Origin: Gemmatimonadota bacterium
Lineage (GTDB): Bacteria; Gemmatimonadota; Gemmatimonadetes; Longimicrobiales; Gaopeijiaceae
Assembly: GCA_027623325.1 (NCBI GenBank)
Contig: JAQBXY010000025.1
Coordinates: 1-51,555 of the forward strand
DNA length: 51,555 nt
Direction of reading: 5' to 3'
Shown: positions 26,628 through 35,391 of the stretch, one piece after another
Numbering within the stretch: position 1 is the stretch's first letter
Layout of the letters: the number at the start of each line of letters is the position of its first letter
Program-made: the position numbers and the translations under genes
Notes under the pieces: model-generated
The model's input: only the letters and a program-made list of their open reading frames with translations
Database searches by the model: none
What the model was told of the DNA's origin: nothing

Positions 26628-27661
26628 ACGGACGGGTCGAGCGCTTTGCCCGAAGGTGGTGGTCCGGCCAGGCGGGTCTCGTCGGGACGCTGCTCTCGGT
26701 GCTCCTCGCACCCGTCTCCACCGGCTGGGGGCTCGCGACGAGGCTCAAGAGTCGGCGCCATGACCGGCATCCCGCCTCCCCCGTCGAGGACCTGTCCGTC
26801 ATCTCGGTCGGCAATCTCGCGGTGGGAGGTACCGGGAAGACACCGTTCGTGTCGTGGGTCGCGGGAACGGTCCAGGAGGCCGGCCAAAGACCCGCCGTCA
26901 TCGTAGGCCGCTATGGCTCCGATGAGGCGCTGTTACACCGAGCGTGGAGGCCTCAGCTCCCGGTCCTGACCCAGTCCGATCGGTATCAAGGCGCGATTGC
27001 CGCACGTCAGGGGGGCGCCCACGTAGCGATCGTGGACGACGGGTTTCAGCACCGGCGTCTCGCGCGAGGGCTCGACATCGTGCTGCTCGCCGTCGAAGAT
27101 CGCTTCCCAGGCAGGTTGCTGCCCTGCGGACCGTACCGGGAACCGCCCGAGGCACTCGAACGAGCCGACGTCGTGATCCTCACGCGCCGCTCGGGCACCA
27201 TCGACGACTCTCGACGTCTGGCGCGGTCCGTGGCGGCGTTCACCGCCTCCAAGAAGCCACCGCTCGGCGCGGTCGTGTTCGGACCGGGAGCGCTTCGACC
27301 GCTGGGCAAGCAGCTGATATCGCCGTGTCCCGGCGGCGGGTTGCCCCCCGACGTACTCGTCGTGACGGGCATCGCACGTCCCGACACGTTCCTTCATGAG
27401 GTCCAGGCCCGCGGCGGTTCGCGTGCCGACCTGCTTTCCTTCCGCGATCACCACACCTTCTCCCTTCGAGATGCCCGGGCGGCGCGAGCCCAAGCGAGGA
27501 ACCGGCCCATCATCGTGACGGAAAAGGACGCGGCAAAGATGGTCGCCTTTGAGGCCGATTTGGGCGAGACTTGGGTCGTCGGACAACAGTTGTCGTGGGA
27601 CTGGGGAGAAGATGAAGTGCGGAGTCGCATCGTTGTGTTTTCCCGCGGGGACGAGGAGTGA
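26624..27661 (+). CDS. lpxK: Tetraacyldisaccharide 4'-kinase LpxK
   Basis: A 345-aa inner-membrane-associated kinase that phosphorylates the 4' position of the lipid A disaccharide. The P-loop is in VISVGNLAVGGTGKTPFVSWVA (about 58-79, GGTGKTP). The hallmark DDGFQHRRLARGLDIVLL follows (Asp pair near residue 138), with LLPCGPYREPPEALERADVVILTR and TEKDAAKM further on. The GTG start overlaps the acyltransferase stop and its own stop overlaps rlmH (GTGA), so all three are translationally coupled. waaA (KDO transferase), the usual next step, is not in the window. Confidence 0.94.
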   Translation: MNGRVERFARRWWSGQAGLVGTLLSVLLAPVSTGWGLATRLKSRRHDRHPASPVEDLSVISVGNLAVGGTGKTPFVSWVAGTVQEAGQRPAVIVGRYGSDEALLHRAWRPQLPVLTQSDRYQGAIAARQGGAHVAIVDDGFQHRRLARGLDIVLLAVEDRFPGRLLPCGPYREPPEALERADVVILTRRSGTIDDSRRLARSVAAFTASKKPPLGAVVFGPGALRPLGKQLISPCPGGGLPPDVLVVTGIARPDTFLHEVQARGGSRADLLSFRDHHTFSLRDARAARAQARNRPIIVTEKDAAKMVAFEADLGETWVVGQQLSWDWGEDEVRSRIVVFSRGDEE

Positions 27662-28128
27662 GGGTCTTGGTCGTCGTGGTTGGACGAGTTCGAAAGGACC
27701 TCTCCGCGCCTGTCCGCGAGTACGAAAAGCGCGCCGCCCGCTATTGGAAGCTGGAAGTCATTGAGGTCGCAGGAGGTGGCCCGGGTCGAGACACCGCGCC
27801 CGACGCGGTACGAGATGCAGAGGCGGACCGCATTCTGGCGCGAATCCCGTCAGAACTCGAGATCGTGGCGCTCACCCGAGAGGGACAGGGGATGGATTCG
27901 AGGGAACTTGCAGGGTATCTCGAGCAACATGGAGTGCGGTCGTCGCCCGGAGTGGCGTTCGTTGTCGGCGGTGCCTTCGGCCTCGGCCGGGCCGTGTTGG
28001 AACGAGCGCGCAAGGCATTGTCGCTGTCAGAGATGACCCTGCCGCACGAGATGGCGCGACTCCTTCTTGCGGAGCAGTTGTACCGCGCGGGGACGATCCT
28101 GCGCGGAGAACCGTATCACAAGGGGTAA
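27658..28128 (+). CDS. rlmH: 23S rRNA pseudouridine-1915 N3-methyltransferase RlmH
   Basis: A 156-aa SPOUT methyltransferase that methylates pseudouridine 1915 in helix 69 of 23S rRNA. The N-terminal strand is MRVLVVVVGRVRKD. The SAM-binding knot reads VAFVVGGAFGLGRAVLERARKALSLSEMTLPHEMARLLLAEQLYRAGTILRGEPYHKG, almost the family consensus down to the terminal YHKG. The GTG start overlaps lpxK by 4 nt, and bshC begins one base after its stop. Confidence 0.95.
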   Translation: MRVLVVVVGRVRKDLSAPVREYEKRAARYWKLEVIEVAGGGPGRDTAPDAVRDAEADRILARIPSELEIVALTREGQGMDSRELAGYLEQHGVRSSPGVAFVVGGAFGLGRAVLERARKALSLSEMTLPHEMARLLLAEQLYRAGTILRGEPYHKG

Positions 28129-28129
28129 C

Positions 28130-29713
28130 ATGGACCTGATCGTATCCCATCCGACCGGTTCTGAGGTCGTGCGTGACTACCTCGCGGGCGAGCGTAGTGT
28201 GGAGAGTTTCTTCGGCTCCCACTTCCGCGATGCCTCTGCGTATGTCGCGAAGGCTACCGAGGTGGACTCCCGTTTCGATGGCTCCGCGCGCGAGCGGGCG
28301 GTCGAGGCCATCATCGTTCCCGAGGGGGGAGATCAGGGGCGCCTCGAGCGGTTTGTCGAGGAGGGCGGCTATATGGTCACGACGGGTCAGCAGCCGGCGC
28401 TGTTCGGCGGTCCGCTGTACAGCATTTACAAAGCGATGACAGCGATTCGGCTGGCTGAAGCGCTGGAATCGCGACTCGGGAAGACAGTCCTTCCGCTCTT
28501 TTGGGTCGCATCGGATGACCACGACTGGGCCGAAGCCAACCACACGGACATGGTGGGGATCGACAACGAACTCCACCGCTTCGAGGTACAGGCGCCCACC
28601 CCCGAAAAGGCCCCCTCTCTGCATCGAATCCCGCTCGGATCGGACGCAGCGCAGGTGGCCGATCGATTCTTGGAACATGTTCCAAGTACGGAATTTAGCG
28701 ACGCGTATATCGAGTTGATTCGAGGCTTCGCTCCGGGGGCGACTTTGCCCGCGGGCTTTCACCAGATGCTTCAGCGAATCCTCGGGCCCTACGGTCTCTT
28801 CTTCACGGACGCGGCTCATCCGGCCCTCAAGCAGCATTCGGCCGAATGGCTCCTTCGTGAACTATCGGGCTCGGCAGACCACGAAGCGGTGTTGCAAGGA
28901 ACGGCCGACCAGCTCGAGGCTGCAGGGTACCACCTCCAGGTTCCGATCATGGAAGGCGGGGTCAATCTCTTCATGGAGGGGCCGTCGGGTCGGGAGCGCC
29001 TCTATCGTGAAGGAGACTCTTTCAGACTTCGGACATCCGGACAGGTGCTCACGGAGGCCCAGATCCGCTCGGCGTGCCAGGAAGACCCCTCGGTGCTGAG
29101 TCCGAATGTGCTCTTTCGGCCGGTCGTCGAGAGTGTGGTGTTTCCGACGCTCGCCTATGTCGGTGGACCAGGTGAGATGGCCTACTTCGCTCAACTAAAG
29201 AGCTATTTCGAGGCGCACGGAGTCGGGATGCCCGTCGTGTATCCACGCTGGGCGGCGACCCCCGTGGAAACGAAAATCCGAAAGGTTCTGGACAAGTTCG
29301 GAGTCGCGCCTGAGTCTCTGCGCCGACCGTTCCACGAGATCGCGAGCGAGATCGCGCGCGAGGAGGTCCCGGGCGACATTCGGGCGGCACTGGGCAAGCT
29401 TCGAGGGGCCATCGGGGGCGGTGTCGGTGAACTACAAAAAGCCGCGGCCGCGCTCGATCCGACTCTGAAGGGACCGGTGCAACACCTGCGGAGCCAGTCT
29501 CTCGCGGCCCTGGATAACGTCGAGAAGAAGATCCTCCAAGCGGTGAAGCGGGAAAGCGAAATCATGCTTTCCCAGCTCGAGAAGGCCCAACTCCATCTGT
29601 ATCCCGCTGGGAAGCCGGCAGAGCGGGTCCAGAACCCGACGTATTTCCTGGCTCGTTACGGCGGCGCGTTTCTTGATGCCGTCTACGAACGATTCGAGGT
29701 GAACCTCGACTGA
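28130..29713 (+). CDS. bshC: Bacillithiol biosynthesis cysteine-adding enzyme BshC
   Basis: A 527-aa enzyme proposed to ligate cysteine to glucosaminyl-malate in the last step of bacillithiol synthesis. Family signatures are TGQQPALFGGPLYSIYKAMTAIRLAEAL (about 82-109), PLFWVASDDHDWAEANHTDM (about 120-139), LPAGFHQMLQRILGPYGL, and VGGPGEMAYFAQLKSYFEAHGVGMPVVYPRWAAT. A coiled-coil region follows (about 400-480). The length (520-540) is typical. ATG 28130 follows GGGG and the rlmH stop; the longer in-frame start lies inside rlmH. bshA and bshB are not in the window. Its presence implies bacillithiol is the low-molecular-weight thiol (inference). Confidence 0.92.
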   Translation: MDLIVSHPTGSEVVRDYLAGERSVESFFGSHFRDASAYVAKATEVDSRFDGSARERAVEAIIVPEGGDQGRLERFVEEGGYMVTTGQQPALFGGPLYSIYKAMTAIRLAEALESRLGKTVLPLFWVASDDHDWAEANHTDMVGIDNELHRFEVQAPTPEKAPSLHRIPLGSDAAQVADRFLEHVPSTEFSDAYIELIRGFAPGATLPAGFHQMLQRILGPYGLFFTDAAHPALKQHSAEWLLRELSGSADHEAVLQGTADQLEAAGYHLQVPIMEGGVNLFMEGPSGRERLYREGDSFRLRTSGQVLTEAQIRSACQEDPSVLSPNVLFRPVVESVVFPTLAYVGGPGEMAYFAQLKSYFEAHGVGMPVVYPRWAATPVETKIRKVLDKFGVAPESLRRPFHEIASEIAREEVPGDIRAALGKLRGAIGGGVGELQKAAAALDPTLKGPVQHLRSQSLAALDNVEKKILQAVKRESEIMLSQLEKAQLHLYPAGKPAERVQNPTYFLARYGGAFLDAVYERFEVNLD

Positions 29714-29776
29714 TCGGGGTGCGTAAGTGAATCAGAGAGCCTGTTTCCCATACACGCGGCGGTCTAACTTCAAGCC

Positions 29777-30061
29777 ATGTTCCTTCAGCTGATCCTCGTG
29801 CTGGTCGTACTGATCCCCCTCCTGGCGATCGTCCTCGATTCTCAGGTGGGCAGGGCGCTCGCGTCCCGGCTCGAGCGCCGCAGTCTGGATGGTTCGTCGG
29901 ACCTGACGGCAGAGCGCCTCGCGTACCTCGAGGGAGAGATGGAGCGATTGACCAGCGAGGTTCTTCGCCTCGACGAAGAGGGTCAGTTCGTTCACAAGCT
30001 TCTGACGGAGCGGCGCGACGCGGAGGGCGGCTCGCTCCCGCCGGGTGACGATTCAGCCTAG
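29777..30061 (+). CDS. Small membrane-anchored coiled-coil protein, function unknown
   Basis: A 94-aa protein with one N-terminal hydrophobic helix (about 3-20, LQLILVLVVLIPLLAIV). A charged segment and a predicted coiled coil follow (about 45-75, LTAERLAYLEGEMERLTSEVLRLDEEGQFVHKLLTER), then an acidic tail. The outline resembles PspB-like or other small envelope-stress proteins, but no family is recognised. It overlaps murJ by 17 nt, so the pair is probably co-translated. Confidence 0.7.
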   Translation: MFLQLILVLVVLIPLLAIVLDSQVGRALASRLERRSLDGSSDLTAERLAYLEGEMERLTSEVLRLDEEGQFVHKLLTERRDAEGGSLPPGDDSA

Positions 30062-31613
30062 CGACGGGCCGAAGGGCCCCGCCGGCGAAACCAGAGCGGC
30101 CGCCAAGGTCGGCGCGGGGATCTTCCTCAGCAAGATCTTCGGCTTCGTCCGCGAGCGCATATTCGCGCACTATTTCGGATCGAGTGGCTTCGCCGACGCT
30201 TGGTGGGCGGCGCTGCGGATGCCCAACGTAATCCGGAATCTTCTGGGGGAGGGGACGCTATCGGCCTCCATGATCCCCGTCTACGCGGAGTTTCTCGCAG
30301 AAGGCAAAGAGGAGGAAGCGCGGCGCTTCGCCGGCGCCGCCCTCGGTATTCTGACCCTTCTCGCCAGCGGACTCACGTTGGTCGGTTTCGCCATCGCACC
30401 CGTGCTCGTACGGCTCTTCTTTCCGCTGTGGGCGCCGGCCATCCAGGACCTCACCATCACCCTGATCCGAATCCTCTTTCCCATGTCGGGGCTGTTCGTC
30501 ATCTCGGCGTGGGCGCTCGGTATTCTCAACAGCCATCGGAAGTTCTTCATCTCGTTCGTAGCACCGGTGTTCTGGAATCTTGCGATGATCGCGGCCATGG
30601 TCGGTGGGTCGCTGTACATGGGATTGGGAGGTCCCGCGCTCGTCGTGGCTTTGGCATGGGGAGCGCTGGGCGGGGGAGCCCTCACCCTGGCGGTACAGTT
30701 GCCGTTTCTTGTGGGCCACCTTGGGGGCATGCGGATATCTCTCGGTCGCGGTGTAGACGGCGTCGCCGAGGCCGTCCGTAACTTCCTGCCCGTGGTCGCC
30801 GCGAGGGGCGTCGTGAATCTGAGCGGCTGGATCGACCTGATTCTCGCGGGGCGCCTCGTCCCGGGGGCGGTCGCGGTCATGGGGTACGCCCAGACCTTCA
30901 GCAATCTGCCGATTGCGCTGTTTGGGACGGGTGTGGCGGCTGCGGAATTGCCGGAAATGTCGAGAATGCGGGGCGAGGCTGAGCGTGTTCTGGCGAGTCG
31001 AGTGGGTCGTTCGCTGAAGCGTGCGCTGTACTTTCTGATTCCGGCCGCTCTGGCCTATGTGACGCTCGGCGACGTCGTGGTGGGGGCACTCTATCAGACG
31101 GGAGAGTTCGGCTCCACGCAGACGCTCATCACGTGGGGCGTCCTCGCGGGGTATTCGCTCGGGATCCCCGCGTCTGCGAGTTCCCGAGTCCTATCCTCGG
31201 CGTTCTATGCGCTCCGCGAGACCAAGACTCCGGCGAGGATCGCGTACCTGCGCGTCGCCGTCTCGATCGCCTTCGGGGTCGCGCTGATGATCCCCGCGGA
31301 TCAACTCGGCTTTGCGAGCCTCCGTCTGGGGGCGGCGGGCCTGGCGCTCGGATCGGCGATCGGGGCGTGGCTCGAGTTGGGACTCCTGACACGGGCGTTG
31401 AATGCGCGCATCGGTCCCCATGGACCCGGGGCTGGAGTCGTCACGCGCATGATGTTGGCTGCGGCTCTAGGAGCTTTGACCGGAGTGACGCTCCAGACGT
31501 TGCTCCCTGCGGCCCATCCCGTGGTTTCGGCCCTGGAGACGCTCCTACCGTTCGGGCTCGTGTACCTGTCGGTGACGGCCCTCATGGGGCTGAGCCCGGC
31601 GCGAAAGTCGTAG
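30045..31613 (+). CDS. murJ: Lipid II flippase MurJ
   Basis: A 522-aa polytopic MOP-superfamily protein with about 14 TM helices, flipping lipid II for peptidoglycan synthesis. Family signatures include SKIFGFVRERIFAHYFGSSGFADAWWAALRMPNVIRNLLGEGTLSASMIPVYAEFL (about 29-84, including the conserved Arg residues of the central cavity) and LPIALFGTGVAAAELPEMSR. The GTG start at 30045 overlaps the small membrane gene. Murein lipid export is consistent with the surrounding envelope genes. uvrC starts 3 nt after the stop. Confidence 0.94.
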   Translation: MTIQPSDGPKGPAGETRAAAKVGAGIFLSKIFGFVRERIFAHYFGSSGFADAWWAALRMPNVIRNLLGEGTLSASMIPVYAEFLAEGKEEEARRFAGAALGILTLLASGLTLVGFAIAPVLVRLFFPLWAPAIQDLTITLIRILFPMSGLFVISAWALGILNSHRKFFISFVAPVFWNLAMIAAMVGGSLYMGLGGPALVVALAWGALGGGALTLAVQLPFLVGHLGGMRISLGRGVDGVAEAVRNFLPVVAARGVVNLSGWIDLILAGRLVPGAVAVMGYAQTFSNLPIALFGTGVAAAELPEMSRMRGEAERVLASRVGRSLKRALYFLIPAALAYVTLGDVVVGALYQTGEFGSTQTLITWGVLAGYSLGIPASASSRVLSSAFYALRETKTPARIAYLRVAVSIAFGVALMIPADQLGFASLRLGAAGLALGSAIGAWLELGLLTRALNARIGPHGPGAGVVTRMMLAAALGALTGVTLQTLLPAAHPVVSALETLLPFGLVYLSVTALMGLSPARKS

Positions 31614-31616
31614 GCC

Positions 31617-33443
31617 GTGCCCGTACCCCGTGACCGCCTCGCGAAGCTCTCGACCGAGCCCGGTGTCTACCTGTTTCGTGATGACCGAAACCAGGTGCTC
31701 TATGTGGGCAAGGCGAAGGCGCTGCGGGCGCGGGTCCGAAGCTATTTCCAGCGAGAGGCCGACCTCAGCCCGAAGAATCGGGAACTGGTGAAGCTCATCG
31801 ACGATCTGGAAACGATCGTCGTGGGGAGTGAGGCCGAAGCCCTGATCCTGGAGGCCAATCTCATCAAGGAGCATCGTCCGCGCTTCAACATTCTCATGCG
31901 CGACGACAAGAAGTACCCCTACATCAAGGTGACCGTCCAGGAGCCGTTTCCCCGCGTCTACGTGACGCGGCGGGTCAAGAACGATCGTAGCCGGTACTTC
32001 GGCCCCTACACGGCGGTCGGCCCCATGCGACAGGCCCTCGAAGTCATCAAGCGGCTGCACACCGTTCGCTCGTGCCGCTACGACTTGCCGAAAGAGCGGC
32101 CGGAGCGCGCCTGCCTCGACTACCACATCGGGCGTTGCCTTGCGCCCTGCGTAGGATTGCAGACCGAGGCCGAATACCGAGCGATGACCGACGAAATCGT
32201 GAAGATCCTCGAGGGTCAGACGGAGGAACTCCGGGCTCAAGTCGAGGGGCGAATGCGGGAGGCGTCGGCCGCGCTGGACTTCGAGCGCGCCGCTCTCATG
32301 CGAGATGTGGTGGTGGGTCTCGATGGTCTGGCTCAGCAGCAGAGGGTCCACAAGGCCCAAGGCGGCGACGTCGACGTCGTGGGTATCGCGCGGGATGGTG
32401 AGATCGGGGCGGGAATCGTCCTGAAGGTTCGATCGGGGCTCCTTCTCGGCCGATCCGCGATGCGCTTCGCGAAGGTACAACAGGAATCGGACGCGGACCT
32501 CCTCAGCTCACTCGTATCGCGCCACTACTTGGGAGATGGAGGCGCGAACAGCGCCGATCTTCCGCGCGACGTTCTCCTACCGACCGATTTCGCGGATCGG
32601 GCGTTGCTGTCGGAGATCCTCACCGAAACGGCGGGCCGGATCGTTCGCGTGGCGGTACCTCAGCGGGGCGAGAAGAGGCGTCTCCTCGAGCTCGCCGAAC
32701 AGAACGCTCGTCAGGTGCTCGAGGATCGAGTGACGGCCTTGGAATACGCCGCCGATCGAGCCGAAGAAGCCCTGTTCAGTCTACAGAACGAGCTCGACCT
32801 CAAGATCGTGCCGCGCCTGATGGTGTGTTTCGACATTTCCCACCTCCAGGGGGAGGAAACGGTCGGAAGCGCTGTCGTGTTCGAGAACGGTGAACCGCGC
32901 CGCGCCGCGTACCGACACATGCGCATCAAGGGTGCGTGGGGAAACGACGACTTCCGCTCAATGGAGGAGGCGGTCGGGCGATATTTCCGACGCTGTCTCG
33001 ACGAGAGTCGCCCGATTCCGGATCTCGTGGTCATCGACGGTGGCAAGGGACAGCTCGGCGCCGCGGTTTCGGCGCTCCGCGGACTCGATCTGGCGGACGT
33101 CGCGGTGGTGGCGTTGGCCAAGAAGGAGGAGGAGGTGTTCACCCCCGGGCGTGCGGACCCGATTCGCCTGGATCGTCGAGACCGAGCGCTCCACGTACTG
33201 CAGAGAATCCGGGACGAAGCGCACCGATTCGCCCTACGCTACAATCGAAAACTGCGCAGCAAACGAACGCTCCGCAGCGAGCTCGGCGAGATTCCGGGGG
33301 TCGGGCCGAAGCGCCAGACCGTGCTTCTCCGGCGCTTCGGTTCGCTCAAAGGGGTGCGCGACGCCACCAAAGAGGAGATCGCCCGCGTTCCCGGCTTCTC
33401 CGACGCGCTTGCGAGTCGGATTCTCACCTATCTGGGGCGCTGA
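31617..33443 (+). CDS. uvrC: UvrABC excinuclease subunit C
   Basis: A 608-aa subunit that makes both incisions in nucleotide-excision repair. The N-terminal GIY-YIG nuclease domain (PGVYLFRDDRNQVLYVGKAKALRARVRSYF, about 12-42) precedes a UVR motif (about 200-235, LRAQVEGRMREASAALDFERAALMRD). The RNase-H-like endonuclease domain contains CFDISHLQGEETVGSAVVFENGEPRRAAYRHMRIKG and LVVIDGGKGQLGAA, and two C-terminal HhH motifs follow (IPGVGPKRQTVLLRRFGSLKGVRDATKEEIARVPGFSDALASRI). GTG start at 31617, 3 nt after murJ. Confidence 0.96.
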   Translation: MPVPRDRLAKLSTEPGVYLFRDDRNQVLYVGKAKALRARVRSYFQREADLSPKNRELVKLIDDLETIVVGSEAEALILEANLIKEHRPRFNILMRDDKKYPYIKVTVQEPFPRVYVTRRVKNDRSRYFGPYTAVGPMRQALEVIKRLHTVRSCRYDLPKERPERACLDYHIGRCLAPCVGLQTEAEYRAMTDEIVKILEGQTEELRAQVEGRMREASAALDFERAALMRDVVVGLDGLAQQQRVHKAQGGDVDVVGIARDGEIGAGIVLKVRSGLLLGRSAMRFAKVQQESDADLLSSLVSRHYLGDGGANSADLPRDVLLPTDFADRALLSEILTETAGRIVRVAVPQRGEKRRLLELAEQNARQVLEDRVTALEYAADRAEEALFSLQNELDLKIVPRLMVCFDISHLQGEETVGSAVVFENGEPRRAAYRHMRIKGAWGNDDFRSMEEAVGRYFRRCLDESRPIPDLVVIDGGKGQLGAAVSALRGLDLADVAVVALAKKEEEVFTPGRADPIRLDRRDRALHVLQRIRDEAHRFALRYNRKLRSKRTLRSELGEIPGVGPKRQTVLLRRFGSLKGVRDATKEEIARVPGFSDALASRILTYLGR

Positions 33444-33595
33444 CTGTTCGGGCTCCGGCAAGGTCTTTGCAACATCGAAGCGATGAGGGCGTACGAGCGG
33501 GTAGAATGTGGCCGCCGTTGGCCCTTGGCGGGCTTTTGGAGCCCTTCTAAGTTATTCGGTCTATCTAACAACGTGACCCCAATGGAGGAACCCGG

Positions 33596-35023
33596 ATGAA
33601 GATCCGATACGGACTCGTCCTGGCGATGGTGATCGGTCTCGGACTCACCGGCTGCGCGTCAGGTGGTGGGACTGGGGGCGGCGGCACGCCTCAGGCCGGA
33701 GGTGGAAGCGGCTCGATCGGTGCCGGTGAGAACCCTCGCGATACCGAGAACACACGCGCCGCGGAGCGGGCCTTGGACGATGCGGAAGACGCCGACGACC
33801 CCGCACAGGCCAGGATGCACTATGAGCAAGCGCTCGCCAGCGCTCAGGCCGCCATCGCGGAGGACGGGCGCAACCCCCTCGCCCACCGACTCGCCGCGCT
33901 CGCTTCGATCGGTGTCGACGACTACGAGTCGGCCTCCGCCCACTTCGATCACGCGGTCGAGCTTCGTCCTTTGTACGAGTTCACCTTCGGTGATATCCGT
34001 GAGGGTGCCTGGCTCGACCAGTACGATCTTGCGACCCCTCATGTTCAGTCCGGTGACTACGAGGCGGCGGCGGTCTACTTCGAGCGTGCGAACGCGATTT
34101 ACAGAGATCGCCCGGAAGCGATGATCACCCTCGGCCAGATCTACGCGCAGCTCCGTCAGCACGACGCGGCCATCGAGAACCTCGACGCCGCCCTGGCGTT
34201 CATGGACTCAGATGTCGCGAGTTTGGCGGACGAGGAGACGATGGCCGGATGGCAGGAACAGGTGGCGGATCTGCCGCTCCTGCGGGCCCAGGTGCTGGCC
34301 GACGCTGGTCGCTTCGAGGAGGCAGTCGTCACCTACCGCGAACTTTCGGCAGCCGATCCGGGCAACGTCGAACTCAAGCGCGGGCTCGCGGCGATCCTGG
34401 GGCAGATGGGCAACGATGAGGAAGCCTTCGTCGTCTACCAGGAGCTGATGGCGGCTCCGGGGCTTTCCGCCCAGGACCTCTTCACCATCGGCGTCGGCTT
34501 CTACCAGGGCAGCGACTACACGATGGCCGGGCAAGCGTTCGGCAAGGCTGCCGGCGTGAGCCGCAACGACCGTGACGCGATCGAGATGTGGGCGCGTTCG
34601 CTCCAGCTCGACTCGCTGTATGCGGACGTACCCCCGGTGGCGCAGCGGTGGATCGCGCTCGACCCGAACAGTCAGAATGCTTACTTGATCCTGGCTCAGG
34701 CCGCGAACCAGAACGGCGACCAGGCGACCACCCAGTCGGCGATCTCGACGGTCGACGGCCTCGACGTGAGCATGAACGACCTTCAGCTCCAGCGATACTC
34801 CGCTGGCGGCGCGATGGTGAGTGGATCTTTGATCAATAAGAAGCTCGCTGCGGGTGCATCGGTGTCGATTCGGTTCACCTTCTACGCCGATGACGGGTCC
34901 GCAATCGGCACGGTAACCGAGCCGGTCACGGTTGGTGCTGCCGACATGGCGGAAGTCTTCCAGGTGGAGTTCGCCTCCGCTCAGATGGTCGGCGGGTACG
35001 GTTACGCGCTGACGATCGGCTAA
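33596..35023 (+). CDS. TPR-repeat lipoprotein
   Basis: A 475-aa lipoprotein. The signal peptide with lipobox LTGC (Cys 20) is followed by a Gly-rich linker (GGGTGGGGTPQAGGGSG) and several tetratricopeptide repeats (about 50-330; for example YESASAHFDHAVELRPLYEF, YEAAAVYFERANAIYRDRPEAMITLGQIYAQL, HDAAIENLDAALAFM). A beta-rich C-terminal domain of about 70 residues follows. The protein probably scaffolds interactions in the periplasm; the specific role is unknown. A good GGAGG ribosome-binding site precedes ATG 33596, the 152-nt upstream spacer may hold its promoter, and a terminator follows. It is likely a monocistronic unit. Confidence 0.82.
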   Translation: MKIRYGLVLAMVIGLGLTGCASGGGTGGGGTPQAGGGSGSIGAGENPRDTENTRAAERALDDAEDADDPAQARMHYEQALASAQAAIAEDGRNPLAHRLAALASIGVDDYESASAHFDHAVELRPLYEFTFGDIREGAWLDQYDLATPHVQSGDYEAAAVYFERANAIYRDRPEAMITLGQIYAQLRQHDAAIENLDAALAFMDSDVASLADEETMAGWQEQVADLPLLRAQVLADAGRFEEAVVTYRELSAADPGNVELKRGLAAILGQMGNDEEAFVVYQELMAAPGLSAQDLFTIGVGFYQGSDYTMAGQAFGKAAGVSRNDRDAIEMWARSLQLDSLYADVPPVAQRWIALDPNSQNAYLILAQAANQNGDQATTQSAISTVDGLDVSMNDLQLQRYSAGGAMVSGSLINKKLAAGASVSIRFTFYADDGSAIGTVTEPVTVGAADMAEVFQVEFASAQMVGGYGYALTIG

Positions 35024-35046
35024 CGTCGTAACGGTCTTTGAATGAG

Positions 35047-35084
35047 GCGGGCGGTCCGGTTTATCCGGGCCGCCCGCTTTTCTT
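35047..35084 (+). terminator. Rho-independent terminator of the TPR lipoprotein gene
   Basis: GCGGGCGGTCCGG (35047-35059) pairs with CCGGGCCGCCCGC (35065-35077) with one mismatch or G-U near the middle and a 5-nt loop. It is followed by TTTTCTT. It starts 23 nt after the stop codon. Confidence 0.88.
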
Positions 35085-35120
35085 GACCGCCCGAAAGGGC
35101 CCGCTACATTTCGTGCCAAT

Positions 35121-35193
35121 GCGGGAGTAGCTCAGTTGGTAGAGCATCAGCTTCCCAAGCTGAGGGTCGCCGGTTCGAACCCGGTCTCCCGCT
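35121..35193 (+). tRNA. tRNA-Gly (anticodon CCC)
   Basis: A 73-nt cloverleaf. The acceptor arm is GCGGGAG/CTCCCGC, and the D arm is GCTC...GAGC with the AGTTGGT loop. The anticodon stem TCAGC/GCTGA has loop TTCCCAA, giving anticodon CCC. The T arm is GCCGG-TTCGAAC-CCGGT, and the discriminator is T. CCA is not encoded. It decodes GGG. A strong inverted repeat follows at 35206-35241. Confidence 0.96.
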
Positions 35194-35205
35194 CTGTGGT
35201 AAGGA

Positions 35206-35241
35206 GTTGCCCCCCAAGGCTTAATGGCCTTTGGGGGCAAC
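35206..35241. repeat. Inverted repeat (15-bp arms) downstream of tRNA-Gly
   Basis: GTTGCCCCCCAAGGC (35206-35220) faces GCCTTTGGGGGCAAC (35227-35241) with a short loop; one or two positions near the centre are unpaired. There is no T-run on either strand. It could end tRNA transcription, be a bidirectional terminator for the convergent phosphatase gene, or be a remnant of an insertion next to the tRNA. Confidence 0.6.
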
Positions 35242-35391
35242 TTCGCTCACGGTCGGTGGACTGCTGAGGCTCTTCACCGGGTCGACGACCACCGTGAACG
35301 GAACGCTGATCGCGAGCGGTGGCTGTACAACGCTTGGCGGGTCCATAACGGGAACTGGAACCTGGACGACCTGTTCACCATAGGTCGCTAG
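35224..35391 (+). CDS. Doubtful 55-aa ORF beside tRNA-Gly
   Basis: An open frame from ATG 35224 to TAG 35389-35391 encodes 55 residues ending in RWLYNAWRVHNGNWNLDDLFTIGR. It is unusually rich in Trp, Asn, Asp and His with ordered hydrophobic spacing, and most third positions are G or C. It could be the tail of a decayed gene. Against it: the start lies in the loop of the inverted repeat, there is no ribosome-binding site, and the other strand is also open here. No family is recognised. Listed as a candidate only; the region otherwise holds no recognisable gene. Confidence 0.2.
   Translation: MAFGGNFAHGRWTAEALHRVDDHRERNADRERWLYNAWRVHNGNWNLDDLFTIGR

Noticed and set aside
33511-33545. Hairpin-like sequence after uvrC as a terminator
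   Set aside because: The stems are only 5 bp and compete with each other; the TTTT sits inside a second small hairpin rather than after a stable one.
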